From the NCBI GenBank assembly GCA_947168365.1, contig CAMVLO010000009.1, positions 1-64,000 on the forward strand: DNA of 64,000 nt, written 5' to 3'. This document shows positions 1 to 7,881 of this stretch, piece after piece. The stretch is from UBA3824 sp017541145 (GTDB lineage Bacteria > Bacteroidota > Bacteroidia > Bacteroidales > UBA3824). The translations under genes and the position numbers were made by a program. The notes below the pieces were generated by a model, which had not been told where the DNA came from, searched no databases, and was given only the letters and a program-made list of their open reading frames with translations. The number at the start of each line of letters is the position of its first letter. Positions within the stretch are counted from its first letter, which is position 1.

Positions 1-263
1 ATTTGATATTTTATTTTACACGTTTATTTTGAGACGTTGTACACAACGTCTCTACAGAATGCAATGATAATGCGCAATCCGGTCAATGATAATGTACAAT
101 CCATTCAATGATAATGCACAATCCATTCAATAATAATGCGCAATTCGTTCAATGCCTGTAGAGACGTTGTGTACAACGTCTAACCGTTAATTATTTGATA
201 TTTTATTTTACACGTTTATTTTGAGACGTTGTACACAACGTCTCTACGGAATGCAATGATAAT
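1..263. repeat. Composite repeat: 71-bp direct repeat flanking a tandem repeat
   Basis: Positions 1-71 and 193-263 are the same 71-bp sequence with one difference (A at 56 against G at 248). Each copy contains the near-palindrome GAGACGTTGT-AC-ACAACGTCTC (31-52 in the first copy). A third palindrome lies at 158-181 in inverted orientation, so 31-181 is bounded by inverted copies. Short palindromes of this look are common dispersed intergenic repeats in Bacteroidetes and cyanobacteria (general knowledge). No coding sequence lies inside. The first copy starts at the window edge, so the element may extend further left. Confidence 0.85.
62..149. repeat. 22-bp tandem repeat, four units
   Basis: Four contiguous 22-bp units (62-83, 84-105, 106-127, 128-149) share the core CAATnATAATGnnCAATnCnnT. 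A truncated fifth start (CAATG) follows at 150, just before the inverted palindrome at 158-181. The units abut with no spacers, so this is a simple tandem array and not a CRISPR. It sits between the two copies of the 71-bp repeat. Confidence 0.8.
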
Positions 264-1044
264 TTCAAATAAATCAAAAAGAATGTAATTTTGTCAATAA
301 ATAAATAAACAATACGACGAAGACCGTATACAGAAATATTTTTTCCAAATGCAAACAATTATTTTAAATAAATAAAAATCACCCGACAAAATCAAATTCT
401 ATGGAATGAAAGACAATTTTAAATCTTTTACCAAATTTCATGTATTTGTTGGGAAAAGCAACAAATGGAAAGAGAAACAATTATCAGCTATAACACTTCC
501 CCAAGGCGACTTTTTTGACATCGATATATATATTTATTGTCGGGAATTATCGATTATTTCGGACAATTAACAAAAAAAATGAAAATTTTTTTATGGAAAA
601 ACTAAAAAAAAACATCTTATCAATAGAAATAGGAAATACAACAAAAGTAATAACAAAAATAAGGGGAAAACAAATATTGGTAATCTTGTAACAAGTTATT
701 AGGATTAAATAATAAAATACGAAATATTAATTAATGGTAATTTAGATAAATCACAATAATAAACGACAACAATTATTTTGAATACAAATACAACTTAGAA
801 TTAACTAAAAGGGAAGTATTTTCTATTTCAAATATAGAATAACAACAATCAAGGCTGCCACCGGCAGCCTTTGATATTTTATAGGGATATAATATTTCCC
901 GGATAGAAGCACCAAACAATATATATCTTTTCTTAATACGGACACATAGGTTAGCCACTACATACCTTTTATCATGGAACAGATGTTAATTTAAAAATAA
1001 AAGGTATTATCAAAGAGAAGGAGAGTAAGTCTTAAAAAGACATC
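264..1044. other. Gene-poor AT-rich region
   Basis: No convincing gene is seen. A 32-codon reading frame at 593-691 and a 61-codon minus-strand frame at 773-958 have no protein-like features, and the latter runs through a hairpin. The only clear structure is the hairpin at 851-871. Base composition is strongly A/T with several poly-A runs, as expected of intergenic DNA in this genome. Confidence 0.6.
851..871. terminator. Perfect 9-bp hairpin, probable terminator
   Basis: AAGGCTGCC (851-859), loop ACC, GGCAGCCTT (863-871). On the plus strand it is followed by TGATATTTT, on the minus strand by GATTGTTGTTATT. It lies downstream of the small minus-strand gene at 1045-1242 and would end its transcript. 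Bidirectional use cannot be excluded. Confidence 0.6.
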
Positions 1045-1242
1045 CTAATCCCAATCTGGCAAATTTTTATAATTATTTGCTACATCCTCGTCGGAAATGA
1101 TATTGTCGATGTCTGGGTCTTCTACATTAAGAGGTTTATAAACGCCCCTTTCTCGTAGTTCTTTGAGGTCATTTTGTGATAAGAATGGGAGATTATCCAA
1201 AACATCGTCAAAGTTTTTGATTTTTGATAAGTCAAATGCCAT
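1045..1242 (-). CDS. Small acidic hypothetical protein (65 aa)
   Basis: Unrecognised 65-residue protein beginning MAFDLSKIKNFDDVLDNL. It is acidic (many D/E, especially residues 40-58), soluble, with no signal peptide or membrane segment, and ends in NLPDWD. Its composition is protein-like. It lies alone between the terminator of the ribosomal cluster (1335-1370) and the hairpin at 851-871, which fits a small independent unit. No clear promoter motif was found upstream, and a 60-codon frame overlaps it in another phase. The gene is plausible but unproven, and I assign no function. Confidence 0.5.
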   Translation of the reverse strand: MAFDLSKIKNFDDVLDNLPFLSQNDLKELRERGVYKPLNVEDPDIDNIISDEDVANNYKNLPDWD

Positions 1243-1334
1243 AATTGTAAAAATTTAGAGGATATAAGTGTCCGTCCTAATAATTTCAAACGAGATAAAT
1301 CCAAATACAGATAAAAAATCAGAATAAAAAAACA

Positions 1335-1370
1335 AAAGACCGGATATATTTAGAATAATATCCGGTCTTT
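1335..1370 (-). terminator. Terminator of the ribosomal protein cluster
   Basis: Reading the minus strand, AAAGACCGGATAT (1370-1358) pairs with its complement (1347-1335) over 13 bp with a 10-nt loop, then TGTTTTTTTATT follows. It lies 30 bp after the rplQ stop codon and is a textbook intrinsic terminator for the long minus-strand operon. Confidence 0.92.
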
Positions 1371-1399
1371 CATTTATATAAATTGAATCATCGAGTAGA

Positions 1400-1948
1400 T
1401 TATTCAGCTTTAGCTTCAGCAGCAGGAGCAGCTTCAGTTTTTTTCTTACGAGAACGACGAGTAGTTTTAGCAGCCGGTTTAGCAGCACCTTTCTTGTTCT
1501 GAGTGTAAGTTTCGTTGAAGTCTACGAGTTCGATAAAACAAGTTTTAGCATTGTCACCAAGACGGAAACCAGTCTTGAGGATGCGAGTATAACCACCTTG
1601 ACGATCTACGATTTTAGGAGTGATAGTAGAGTAAAGCACTTTAACTGCTTCCTTATCTTGCAACTTAGAGAAGATAAGTCTGTGGTTAGCCATACGTTTT
1701 ACTTTAAACGCTTCCTTTTCTGCGTCATCCTTAGCTTTAGAGTCAGCATAGATGAGCTCAGCTTTAGATGCGGTAAGGATAGGTTCAATGAAAGTGCGGA
1801 GCACTTTAGCTTTAGCCACGGTAGTGTGAATTCTCTTATCTTTAGTCTTGTTAACAGACATAATCAAAGAGATGGCCATATTAGTAAGCATAGACTTTCT
1901 ATGACCGTAAGTTCTACCTAAATGGTTGATTTTGTCTCTATGTCTCAT
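1400..1948 (-). CDS. rplQ: 50S ribosomal protein L17
   Basis: L17 is a large-subunit protein near the exit-tunnel face. The start at 1948 gives the conserved N-terminus MRHRDKINHLGRTYGHRK; the frame stays open 11 codons upstream, but those residues do not match the family. Residues 1-125 form the L17 core (TITPKIVDRQGGYTRI). The C-terminus, from about residue 148, is a Lys/Arg/Ala-rich tail, making the protein 182 aa against about 127 in E. coli. Such tails occur in Bacteroidetes L17. It is the last gene of the cluster, 38 bp after rpoA, and precedes a strong terminator. Confidence 0.97.
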   Translation of the reverse strand: MRHRDKINHLGRTYGHRKSMLTNMAISLIMSVNKTKDKRIHTTVAKAKVLRTFIEPILTASKAELIYADSKAKDDAEKEAFKVKRMANHRLIFSKLQDKEAVKVLYSTITPKIVDRQGGYTRILKTGFRLGDNAKTCFIELVDFNETYTQNKKGAAKPAAKTTRRSRKKKTEAAPAAEAKAE

Positions 1949-1986
1949 TGTTTTATAATTTGTCGCGGCTTCACGCCGCAAAATGA

Positions 1987-2979
1987 TTAATCTTTATCAA
2001 GTTTGTATTTAGAAATATCCATACCGAAACTCAAATCCAAGTTAGCAAGGAGATCATCGATTTCAGTAAGAGATTTTTTACCGAAGTTGCGGAACTTTAA
2101 TAAGTCGTTTTTGTTGAATACCACCAATTCAGCGAGAGTCTCGACATCAGCAGCTTTCAAGCAGTTAAGAGCTCTGACAGACAAATCGAGGTCAACAAGT
2201 TTTGTTTTCAAAAGTTGACGCATGTGTAAGATTTGTTCATCAAATTCTTCACCACCGGCTTGTTCAGTAGAATCGAGAGTAATCTTTTCATCAGAGAACA
2301 ACATAAAGTGCTGGATAAGAATCTTAGCAGCTTCTTTGAGGGCCTCTTTCGGATGAATTGAACCGTCAGTCTGAATTTCGATAACCAACTTTTCATAATC
2401 GGTCTTCTGTTCCACTCTATAGTTTTCAGTAACGTATTTAACGTTTCTGATAGGAGTATAAATTGAATCAACAGCAATGACACCGATTTCGCTGTCAGCA
2501 ACTTTGTTCTCATCTGCAGGGATATAGCCTCTCCCCTTGTTGATAGTGATTTCCATTGTCAACTTAGTAGCAGGATCGAGATTACAAACAACTTGCTCAG
2601 GGTTTAGAATCTTGAAATTAGTAAGGAATTTCTCGATGTCACCAGCTTTGAACTGTTCCTGACCGCTGATAGTGATAACCGCCTTTTCAAAATCTTGCCC
2701 GTCAACTATCTGTTTGAAACGGATTTTTTTGATATTCAGAATAATCTCAACTAAATCCTCAATAACGCCCGGAATAGTAGAAAACTCGTGGTCAACGCCC
2801 TCGATATGGATAGAGGTTATGGCAAATCCTTCCAATGAAGAAAGGAGTATACGTCTGAGCGCATTACCAATTGTAATACCAAAACCAGGTTCGAGAGGAC
2901 GAAATTCGAATTTACCATACTTATCGTCTGACTCCAACATTACTACCTTGTCGGGCTTTTGAAAAGCTAATATTGCCAT
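1987..2979 (-). CDS. rpoA: DNA-directed RNA polymerase subunit alpha
   Basis: The alpha subunit dimerises to start core RNA polymerase assembly. The N-terminal domain (about 1-230) carries the conserved EFRPLEPGFGITIGNALRR segment and SSLEG. A linker follows, then the C-terminal domain (about 255-325), which contacts UP elements and activators and includes LSVRALNCLKAADVETLAEL and FGKKSLTEI. The length of 330 aa is normal. It sits between rpsD and rplQ, the standard alpha-operon order. The 95-bp gap to rpsD is the longest inside this part of the operon. Confidence 0.98.
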   Translation of the reverse strand: MAILAFQKPDKVVMLESDDKYGKFEFRPLEPGFGITIGNALRRILLSSLEGFAITSIHIEGVDHEFSTIPGVIEDLVEIILNIKKIRFKQIVDGQDFEKAVITISGQEQFKAGDIEKFLTNFKILNPEQVVCNLDPATKLTMEITINKGRGYIPADENKVADSEIGVIAVDSIYTPIRNVKYVTENYRVEQKTDYEKLVIEIQTDGSIHPKEALKEAAKILIQHFMLFSDEKITLDSTEQAGGEEFDEQILHMRQLLKTKLVDLDLSVRALNCLKAADVETLAELVVFNKNDLLKFRNFGKKSLTEIDDLLANLDLSFGMDISKYKLDKD

Positions 2980-3074
2980 TTGAATTTATTTATATGTTTT
3001 TTTTCCGGTAAAAATATAAGGCGACACACAGTAACATACGAAAAATATAATACTGTGTGAGGCCAAATAAAAGA

Positions 3075-3683
3075 TTATTTAGAATAAAGTTCAACTATGA
3101 GTTGTTCCTTGATGTTTTCAGGGATGTCCTCACGAGCTGGAACATTCATAAATTTTCCTGAAAGAGTGTTGTTGTCCCATTCCAACCAGTTGAAACGAGA
3201 TCTGTTAGCACCTTGCAAAGAATTTTGGATAACTTCGAGAGATTTAGATTTTTCTCTTACACCGATGATATCGCCAACTTTAACATGGTAAGAAGCAATA
3301 CCGCAAACTTTACCGTTAACAGTGATGTGCTTGTGGTTAACAAGCTGACGAGCAGCAGGACGTGTAGGAGCAATTCCCAATCTGTAAACTACGTTATCGA
3401 GACGGCTTTCGAGAAGTTGAAGAAGAACTTCACCGGTTACGCCTTCTGCTTTGTTAGCTTTACGGAAAAGATTTGAGAATTGACGTTCCAAAAGACCGTA
3501 AGTATATTTAGCTTTCTGTTTTTCTTTGAGCTGAGTGCCGTATTCCGACATCTTTTTACGTTTCTTTTCCAATCCGTGTTGTCCTGGAGGATAACCTTTT
3601 CTATCGAGATATTTATCTGTACCAAAGATTGGTTCGCCAAACTTTCTAGCGATTTTTGATTTAGGACCAGTATACCTTGCCAT
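3075..3683 (-). CDS. rpsD: 30S ribosomal protein S4
   Basis: S4 is a primary 16S rRNA-binding assembly protein. The 202-aa sequence begins MARYTGPKSKIARKFGEPI and has the S4 RNA-binding domain around residues 92-150 (ESRLDNVVYRLG, then ARQLVNHKHITVNGK). The N-terminal zinc-binding cysteines of some S4 proteins are absent, so this is the zinc-free type. It lies 30 bp after rpsK. In enterobacteria S4 represses the alpha operon; I see no matching leader structure here. Confidence 0.98.
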   Translation of the reverse strand: MARYTGPKSKIARKFGEPIFGTDKYLDRKGYPPGQHGLEKKRKKMSEYGTQLKEKQKAKYTYGLLERQFSNLFRKANKAEGVTGEVLLQLLESRLDNVVYRLGIAPTRPAARQLVNHKHITVNGKVCGIASYHVKVGDIIGVREKSKSLEVIQNSLQGANRSRFNWLEWDNNTLSGKFMNVPAREDIPENIKEQLIVELYSK

Positions 3684-3713
3684 TTTATATTATAATTTTA
3701 ACAAGTACAAAAA

Positions 3714-4103
3714 TTAAACTCTTCTTCTCTTAGCTGGACGGCAGCCGTTGTGAGGTAATGGAGTTACATCAATAATTTCAACAACCTCAACGCCAGAAGT
3801 ATGAATAGAACGGATAGCAGCTTCGCGGCCGTTACCAGGACCAGATACGTATACTTTGACTTTGCGGAGTCCTAATTCGTAGGCAGTCTTAGAGCATTCA
3901 TCAGCTGCCAATTGCGCTGCATAGGGAGTGTTCTTTTTAGAACCTTTGAAGCCCATCTTACCGGCAGATGCCCAAGATATAACTTCCCCCGAAGCGTTGG
4001 TCAAAGAGATTATAATATTGTTGAATGAAGAATGGATGTGAGCCTCGCCCACAGCATCAACTTTAACAACTCTCTTTCTCGTTACTTTACTTTTTTGTGC
4101 CAT
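3714..4103 (-). CDS. rpsK: 30S ribosomal protein S11
   Basis: S11 lies on the 30S platform near the E site. The protein has 129 aa with the family motifs AHIHSSFNNIIISLTNASG near the N-terminus, KGSKKNTPYAAQLAAD in the middle, and PLPHNGCRPAKRRRV at the C-terminus. It is 15 bp downstream of rpsM and 30 bp upstream of rpsD, in standard alpha-operon order. Confidence 0.98.
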   Translation of the reverse strand: MAQKSKVTRKRVVKVDAVGEAHIHSSFNNIIISLTNASGEVISWASAGKMGFKGSKKNTPYAAQLAADECSKTAYELGLRKVKVYVSGPGNGREAAIRSIHTSGVEVVEIIDVTPLPHNGCRPAKRRRV

Positions 4104-4118
4104 TTTCTAAATTAAATG

Positions 4119-4496
4119 TTATTTAGTAGCTTTCTTCTTATTTGCAACGGTCTTTTTCTTACCCTTGCGTGTACGTGCGTTGTTTTTGGTTTTTTGACCT
4201 CTTACAGGAAGACCAAGACGATGACGGATTCCTCTGTAACATCCAATATCCATAAGACGTTTGATGTTCATAGAAACTTCAGAACGCAATTCGCCTTCTA
4301 CTTTGAAGTTGTCATTGATAATCTGACGAATTTTAGCAACTTGATCATCATTCCAATCCTGTACTTTGATATCTTTATCTATGCCAGCTTCTGCAAGAAT
4401 TTGATTTGCTCTCTGGCGACCAATACCATAAATATAGGTAAGACCAATTTCACCACGTTTGTTTTTTGGTAAATCTACACCAACAATTCTAGCCAT
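4119..4496 (-). CDS. rpsM: 30S ribosomal protein S13
   Basis: S13 sits at the head of the 30S subunit and forms intersubunit bridges to L5. It has 125 aa and begins MARIVGVDLPKNKRGEIGLTY. It carries the helix-two-turn-helix IYGIGRQRANQILAEAGI (residues 23-40) and the RHRLGLPVRGQKTKNNARTR segment, then a Lys-rich C-terminus that contacts the tRNA. It follows rpmJ by 92 bp and precedes rpsK by 15 bp. Confidence 0.98.
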   Translation of the reverse strand: MARIVGVDLPKNKRGEIGLTYIYGIGRQRANQILAEAGIDKDIKVQDWNDDQVAKIRQIINDNFKVEGELRSEVSMNIKRLMDIGCYRGIRHRLGLPVRGQKTKNNARTRKGKKKTVANKKKATK

Positions 4497-4588
4497 TGTT
4501 TATTATTATTTACAGAATTTGTTCTTGTTATTATTGTGACTGCAAAAATAGTAATTATATTTCAATCACAAAATAATTTTAAAAAAAA

Positions 4589-4705
4589 TTAACCTTGACG
4601 TTGTTTAAATTTAGGATTTGATTTACAAATAATGTAAACTCTACCTTTTCTTCTAACAACTTTGCAATCAGCTGATCTTTTTTTAACAGATGTTCTTACT
4701 CTCAT
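4589..4705 (-). CDS. rpmJ: 50S ribosomal protein L36
   Basis: Direct translation gives 38 aa: MRVRTSVKKRSADCKVVRR, then KGRVYIICKSNPKFKQRQG. This is L36, usually 37-38 aa, in its usual place between infA and rpsM. The zinc-binding form of L36 has three Cys and one His. Here Cys14 and Cys27 remain, but the first Cys position is Ser and the His of the C-terminal segment is Phe. Zinc binding is therefore probably lost or weakened (inference). Such C-minus variants occur in other lineages and are often linked to growth under zinc limitation. Confidence 0.95.
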   Translation of the reverse strand: MRVRTSVKKRSADCKVVRRKGRVYIICKSNPKFKQRQG

Positions 4706-4721
4706 TTTATTTTATAATGTT

Positions 4722-4940
4722 TTATTTATACCTAAAAGATATTCGACCCTTAGTCAAATCGTAAGGGGACATTTCAACTTTTACTCTGTCGCCAGGCAAT
4801 ATTCTAATATAGTGCTGACGCATTTTTCCTGAAATATGGGCAATTATCTCATGTCCATTTTCCAACTCTACACGAAACATCGCATTCGACAATGCTTCGG
4901 TAATTTTACCATCTTTCTCTATCGAGGCTTGTTTTGACAT
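4722..4940 (-). CDS. infA: Translation initiation factor IF-1
   Basis: IF-1 occupies the ribosomal A site during initiation and works with IF-2 and IF-3. The 72-aa protein is an OB fold with the expected segments ITEALSNAMFRVELENGHEI, AHISGKMRQHYIRILPGDRV and VEMSPYDLTKGRISFRYK. It begins a probable separate transcript: a promoter lies at 5068-5098 and weak hairpins separate it from secY. rpmJ follows after 16 bp. Confidence 0.98.
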   Translation of the reverse strand: MSKQASIEKDGKITEALSNAMFRVELENGHEIIAHISGKMRQHYIRILPGDRVKVEMSPYDLTKGRISFRYK

Positions 4941-5067
4941 TGTTTGTTTGTTAGATCTTTCGAATCTCTATTTCAATTTATTAACCAACCGTTGATTTTG
5001 TTGATAATATATTAACTTATAGACACATAAAAAGTCCACTCAACAAATCTCACGATTTTTCAAGCGG

Positions 5068-5098
5068 CAAAATTAATATATTATCACTTAATTGCAAA
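5068..5098 (-). promoter_or_regulatory. Promoter for infA-rplQ
   Basis: On the minus strand, TTTG (5098-5095), a 19-bp spacer, then TAATTTTG (5075-5068) match the Bacteroidetes sigma-ABfr consensus TTTG-N19-21-TAnnTTTG exactly. Transcription would start near 5061, about 120 nt before the infA start codon. Confidence 0.75.
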
Positions 5099-5200
5099 AC
5101 TTATTGGAAGGTTTTTTTATTTTTTTCAAATAATATTGATTTATGCCTCAATGAGTTTTTGATTTATTTTCCTATTACCAATTGATTTAAGTAAAAGAAG

Positions 5201-5326
5201 AAAAACCTCTCATTGGTTTTTAAACAGATTGATTCTCCGGCACTTGAAATTTAGTTCCGAACCGAAGAATCAACTGTTATTGAATACCTTCTTATATAAA
5301 CTTTGCAAAAATCTATTAGGATTTTT
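5201..5326 (-). terminator. Two weak hairpins after secY
   Basis: Hairpin 1, directly after the secY stop, pairs AAAAATC (5326-5320 on the minus strand) with GATTTTT (5313-5307) around a 6-nt loop. Hairpin 2 pairs AAAAACC (5221-5215) with GGTTTTT (5207-5201) around a 7-nt loop and is followed by CTTCTTTT. Both are AT-rich, so each alone is weak. Together they may reduce read-through from secY into infA. Confidence 0.4.
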
Positions 5327-5330
5327 ATAC

Positions 5331-6677
5331 TTACAAAGCTGCTACAGATCCAGTACGTCCTTTAATTCTGCCGGATTTCATCAATCCGTCATAGTGTCTC
5401 ATCAAAAGATGTGACTCAATCTGTTGCAATGTATCAAGTATTACACCTACCATAATCAACAATGAAGTACCACCGTAAAACTGTGCGAACTGATTGTTGA
5501 TACCACAAAGGATAGCGAACACCGGAAGAATAGCTATAAATGCGAGGAATATTGAACCCGGCAATGTGATTCTTGACATAATATCATCAAGGAATTCTAC
5601 TGTTTTTTTACCTGGTTTTACTCCCGGAATATAACCACCTCTCTTTTTCATATCGTCAGCCATTTGTTGTGGGCTAAAAGTAATTGCTGTATAGAAATAT
5701 GTAAATACTACTACCAACAATGCGAATACGAAATTGTACCAGAAACCAGTGAAATCTGCAAAAGCAGTAGCAAAAGAACTGGTAGCTTCGGTGTTAAAAT
5801 GGGTAAACATAAGAGGAATAAACATCAATGCTTGCGCAAAAATGATAGGCATTACGCCGGCAGCATTCACCTTGAGAGGAATATACTGTCTTACGCCGCC
5901 GTATTGTTTATTTCCAATAATTCTCTTTGCATATTGTACAGGAATTTTACGTGTACCTTGTACAAGAAGAATAGAAACGACAAACACCAAGAGAAGCATT
6001 ACGATCTCAGCGATTAATGCGATAGCACCGCCCGCGTTAGCCTCAGTAAATTTAGAAGCAACTTCTGCACCAAGAGCAAACGGGAATCTTGCGATAATAC
6101 CAATCATAATCAAGAGTGAAATACCGTTTCCAATACCTTTATCCGTGATACGTTCACCCAGCCACATAATAAACATGGTACCAGCCGTAAGTATAATTAC
6201 TGAAGGCAAGGTAAATCCCCAAAAACCTTTCGCCAAGAAAGCTGACTCAGGAAGCTGATAACCCAAGTTAATCAAATAACTTGGAGCTTGAACAAACAAT
6301 ACCCCGACAGTAAGGAGTCGGATGATACGATTGATTTTGCGTCGTCCGCTTTCGCCTTCGCGCTGAAGTTTTTGGAAATATGGTACTGCCATACCTAAAA
6401 GTTGCACGATGATAGATGCCGTAATATAAGGCATAATACCAAGAGCAAAAATAGAAGCATTGGCAAAAGCACCACCGGAAAACATATTGAGAAGAGACAT
6501 GATGCCGTCTTTAGTTTGATCTGCGAGAGCGGCGATCTGATTAGGATCAATACCGGGGAGCACGATGTGCGCTCCAACACGGTATACAAGAACTAATGCT
6601 AACGTAGCAAGAATTCTATTGCGAAGATCCTCTATTCTCCAAATGTTTGTAAGTGTCTGAATAAAGTTTTTCATCAA
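5331..6677 (-). CDS. secY: Protein translocase subunit SecY
   Basis: SecY is the channel of the SecYEG translocon in the inner membrane. The 448-aa protein has the expected ten hydrophobic segments, the N-terminal amphipathic start (FIQTLTNIWRIEDLRNRI), the plug-region signature FSGGAFANASIFALGIMPYI, the cytoplasmic loop LVQGTRKIPVQYAKRIIG, and a C-terminus rich in Arg/Lys (MKSGRIKGRTGS). It follows rplO by 8 bp, the usual spc-operon order. The next gene downstream would normally be map, which is missing here. Confidence 0.98.
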   Translation of the reverse strand: MMKNFIQTLTNIWRIEDLRNRILATLALVLVYRVGAHIVLPGIDPNQIAALADQTKDGIMSLLNMFSGGAFANASIFALGIMPYITASIIVQLLGMAVPYFQKLQREGESGRRKINRIIRLLTVGVLFVQAPSYLINLGYQLPESAFLAKGFWGFTLPSVIILTAGTMFIMWLGERITDKGIGNGISLLIMIGIIARFPFALGAEVASKFTEANAGGAIALIAEIVMLLLVFVVSILLVQGTRKIPVQYAKRIIGNKQYGGVRQYIPLKVNAAGVMPIIFAQALMFIPLMFTHFNTEATSSFATAFADFTGFWYNFVFALLVVVFTYFYTAITFSPQQMADDMKKRGGYIPGVKPGKKTVEFLDDIMSRITLPGSIFLAFIAILPVFAILCGINNQFAQFYGGTSLLIMVGVILDTLQQIESHLLMRHYDGLMKSGRIKGRTGSVAAL

Positions 6678-6685
6678 ATTGAAAT

Positions 6686-7132
6686 TTACAACGTATTAAC
6701 AGTTCCGTTCAAAGCTTCGATTGCTGCTTTAGCTGACTTTGAAAAAGCATTAGCAGTAACATTAAGTTTTTTAGTAAGCTTGCCGTTACCTAAAACTTTT
6801 ACAATGTCATTTTTAGAAATCAAGCCTTCTTTTTTAAGAACCTCAGGATTGATATCAGAGATATTCAATTTGTTAGCGAGGTTTTCAAGATCAGAAATGT
6901 TGATTACTCTATATTCAACTCTATTAACGTTGTTGAAACCGAATTTAGGAACACGTCTTTGAAGAGGCATTTGACCACCTTCAAAACCTACTTTATGAGA
7001 ATAACCAGAGCGAGATTTAGCACCTTTGTGACCTCTTGTAGAGGTACCGCCCCAGCCAGATCCTTGACCTCTACCAAGTCTCTTCTTGTTTTTAGTAGAG
7101 CCTTTGGCCGGTCTTAATTGTGACAAGTCCAT
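6686..7132 (-). CDS. rplO: 50S ribosomal protein L15
   Basis: L15 is a late-assembly large-subunit protein with an extended basic N-terminus. The 148-aa sequence begins MDLSQLRPAKGSTKNKKRLG and contains the Gly/Arg-rich GRGQGSGWGGTSTRGHKG signature and GGQMPLQRRVPKFGF. It lies 8 bp upstream of secY and 19 bp after rpmD. Confidence 0.98.
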   Translation of the reverse strand: MDLSQLRPAKGSTKNKKRLGRGQGSGWGGTSTRGHKGAKSRSGYSHKVGFEGGQMPLQRRVPKFGFNNVNRVEYRVINISDLENLANKLNISDINPEVLKKEGLISKNDIVKVLGNGKLTKKLNVTANAFSKSAKAAIEALNGTVNTL

Positions 7133-7151
7133 GATTTATAATACCTTAATA

Positions 7152-7334
7152 TTATTCGTTAATATTCTCAATTTTCAGAAGGTGTCTTACTTTGTAAATT
7201 CTACCCTTGTTGCAAGGATTATCTTCAAGTACGACACTTTGTCCGATCTTCTTAAGACCTAAAGATTCCAAAGTAGCCTTCTGATCTTTTGGCCAGCCGA
7301 TTTTGCTGCGGACCTGAGTTACTTTTATTTTCAT
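7152..7334 (-). CDS. rpmD: 50S ribosomal protein L30
   Basis: L30 is a small 23S rRNA-binding protein. The 60-aa sequence has the expected order: KIKVTQVRSKIGWPKDQKAT, then LGLKKIGQSVVLED and the C-terminal IYKVRHLLKIE. It lies between rpsE and rplO, as is usual in the spc operon. Confidence 0.97.
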   Translation of the reverse strand: MKIKVTQVRSKIGWPKDQKATLESLGLKKIGQSVVLEDNPCNKGRIYKVRHLLKIENINE

Positions 7335-7355
7335 TGCAGTTAAAAAATTAAATAA

Positions 7356-7874
7356 TTAACCGTTAAATACTGTGTTGACATCTACACCTCTGTATTGAGA
7401 AACAGTCTGAGCGTCTCTCAACATAGAAAGAGCCTTGAAAGTAGCCTTTACAAGGTTGTGAGGGTTAGAAGAGCCTTTAGACTTAGCCAAAACGTCTTTA
7501 ACACCAACGCTTTCCAAAACAGCACGCATAGCACCACCGGCTTTAACACCAGTACCGCTAGATGCAGGTTTCAACAATACGTTAGCACCGCCGAATTTAG
7601 CAATTTGCTCGTGAGGAATAGTTCCTTTGTAAACAGGAACACGGATAAGGTTTTTCTTAGCATCCTCAACACCTTTAGCGATAGCAGTTGTTACTTCGTT
7701 AGCTTTGCCGAGGCCATAACCTACAACACCGTTTTCGTTACCAACAACTACGATAGCTGCAAAAGTGAAAGTACGACCACCTTTTGTAACCTTTGTAACA
7801 CGATTGATAGCTACAAGTCTATCTTTAAGCTCCAAATCGTTAGTTTTAACTTTTCTAATACCTTGTGTTAACAT
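7356..7874 (-). CDS. rpsE: 30S ribosomal protein S5
   Basis: S5 contributes to decoding accuracy and the mRNA-entry helicase activity of the ribosome. The 172-aa protein has an N-terminal double-stranded-RNA-binding-like domain (LKDRLVAINRVTKVTKGGRT, VGNENGVVGYGLGKANEV) and a C-terminal domain with LLKPASSGTGVKAGG and a Leu-Arg-Asp-Ala segment. It lies 7 bp after rplR. Confidence 0.98.
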   Translation of the reverse strand: MLTQGIRKVKTNDLELKDRLVAINRVTKVTKGGRTFTFAAIVVVGNENGVVGYGLGKANEVTTAIAKGVEDAKKNLIRVPVYKGTIPHEQIAKFGGANVLLKPASSGTGVKAGGAMRAVLESVGVKDVLAKSKGSSNPHNLVKATFKALSMLRDAQTVSQYRGVDVNTVFNG

Positions 7875-7881
7875 AATTTAC

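Larger units (their letters stand above)
4941..5330 (-). other. 390-bp secY-infA spacer; no map gene
   Basis: In many bacteria, including Bacteroides relatives, map (methionine aminopeptidase) lies between secY and infA. Here the spacer has no coding frame on either strand beyond edges of secY shadows. It contains, in minus-strand order, two hairpins (5307-5326 and 5201-5221) and a Bacteroidetes-type promoter (5068-5098), leaving a leader of about 120 nt before infA. Confidence 0.75.

Noticed and set aside
62..149. Possible CRISPR array
   Set aside because: The 22-bp units abut with no spacers and there are no cas genes.
593..691. 32-codon plus-strand frame rich in Lys and Ile
   Set aside because: Composition follows the poly-A background; no signal, partner or promoter.
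773..958. 61-codon minus-strand frame
   Set aside because: It runs through the hairpin at 851-871 and its composition is not protein-like; no promoter or family match.
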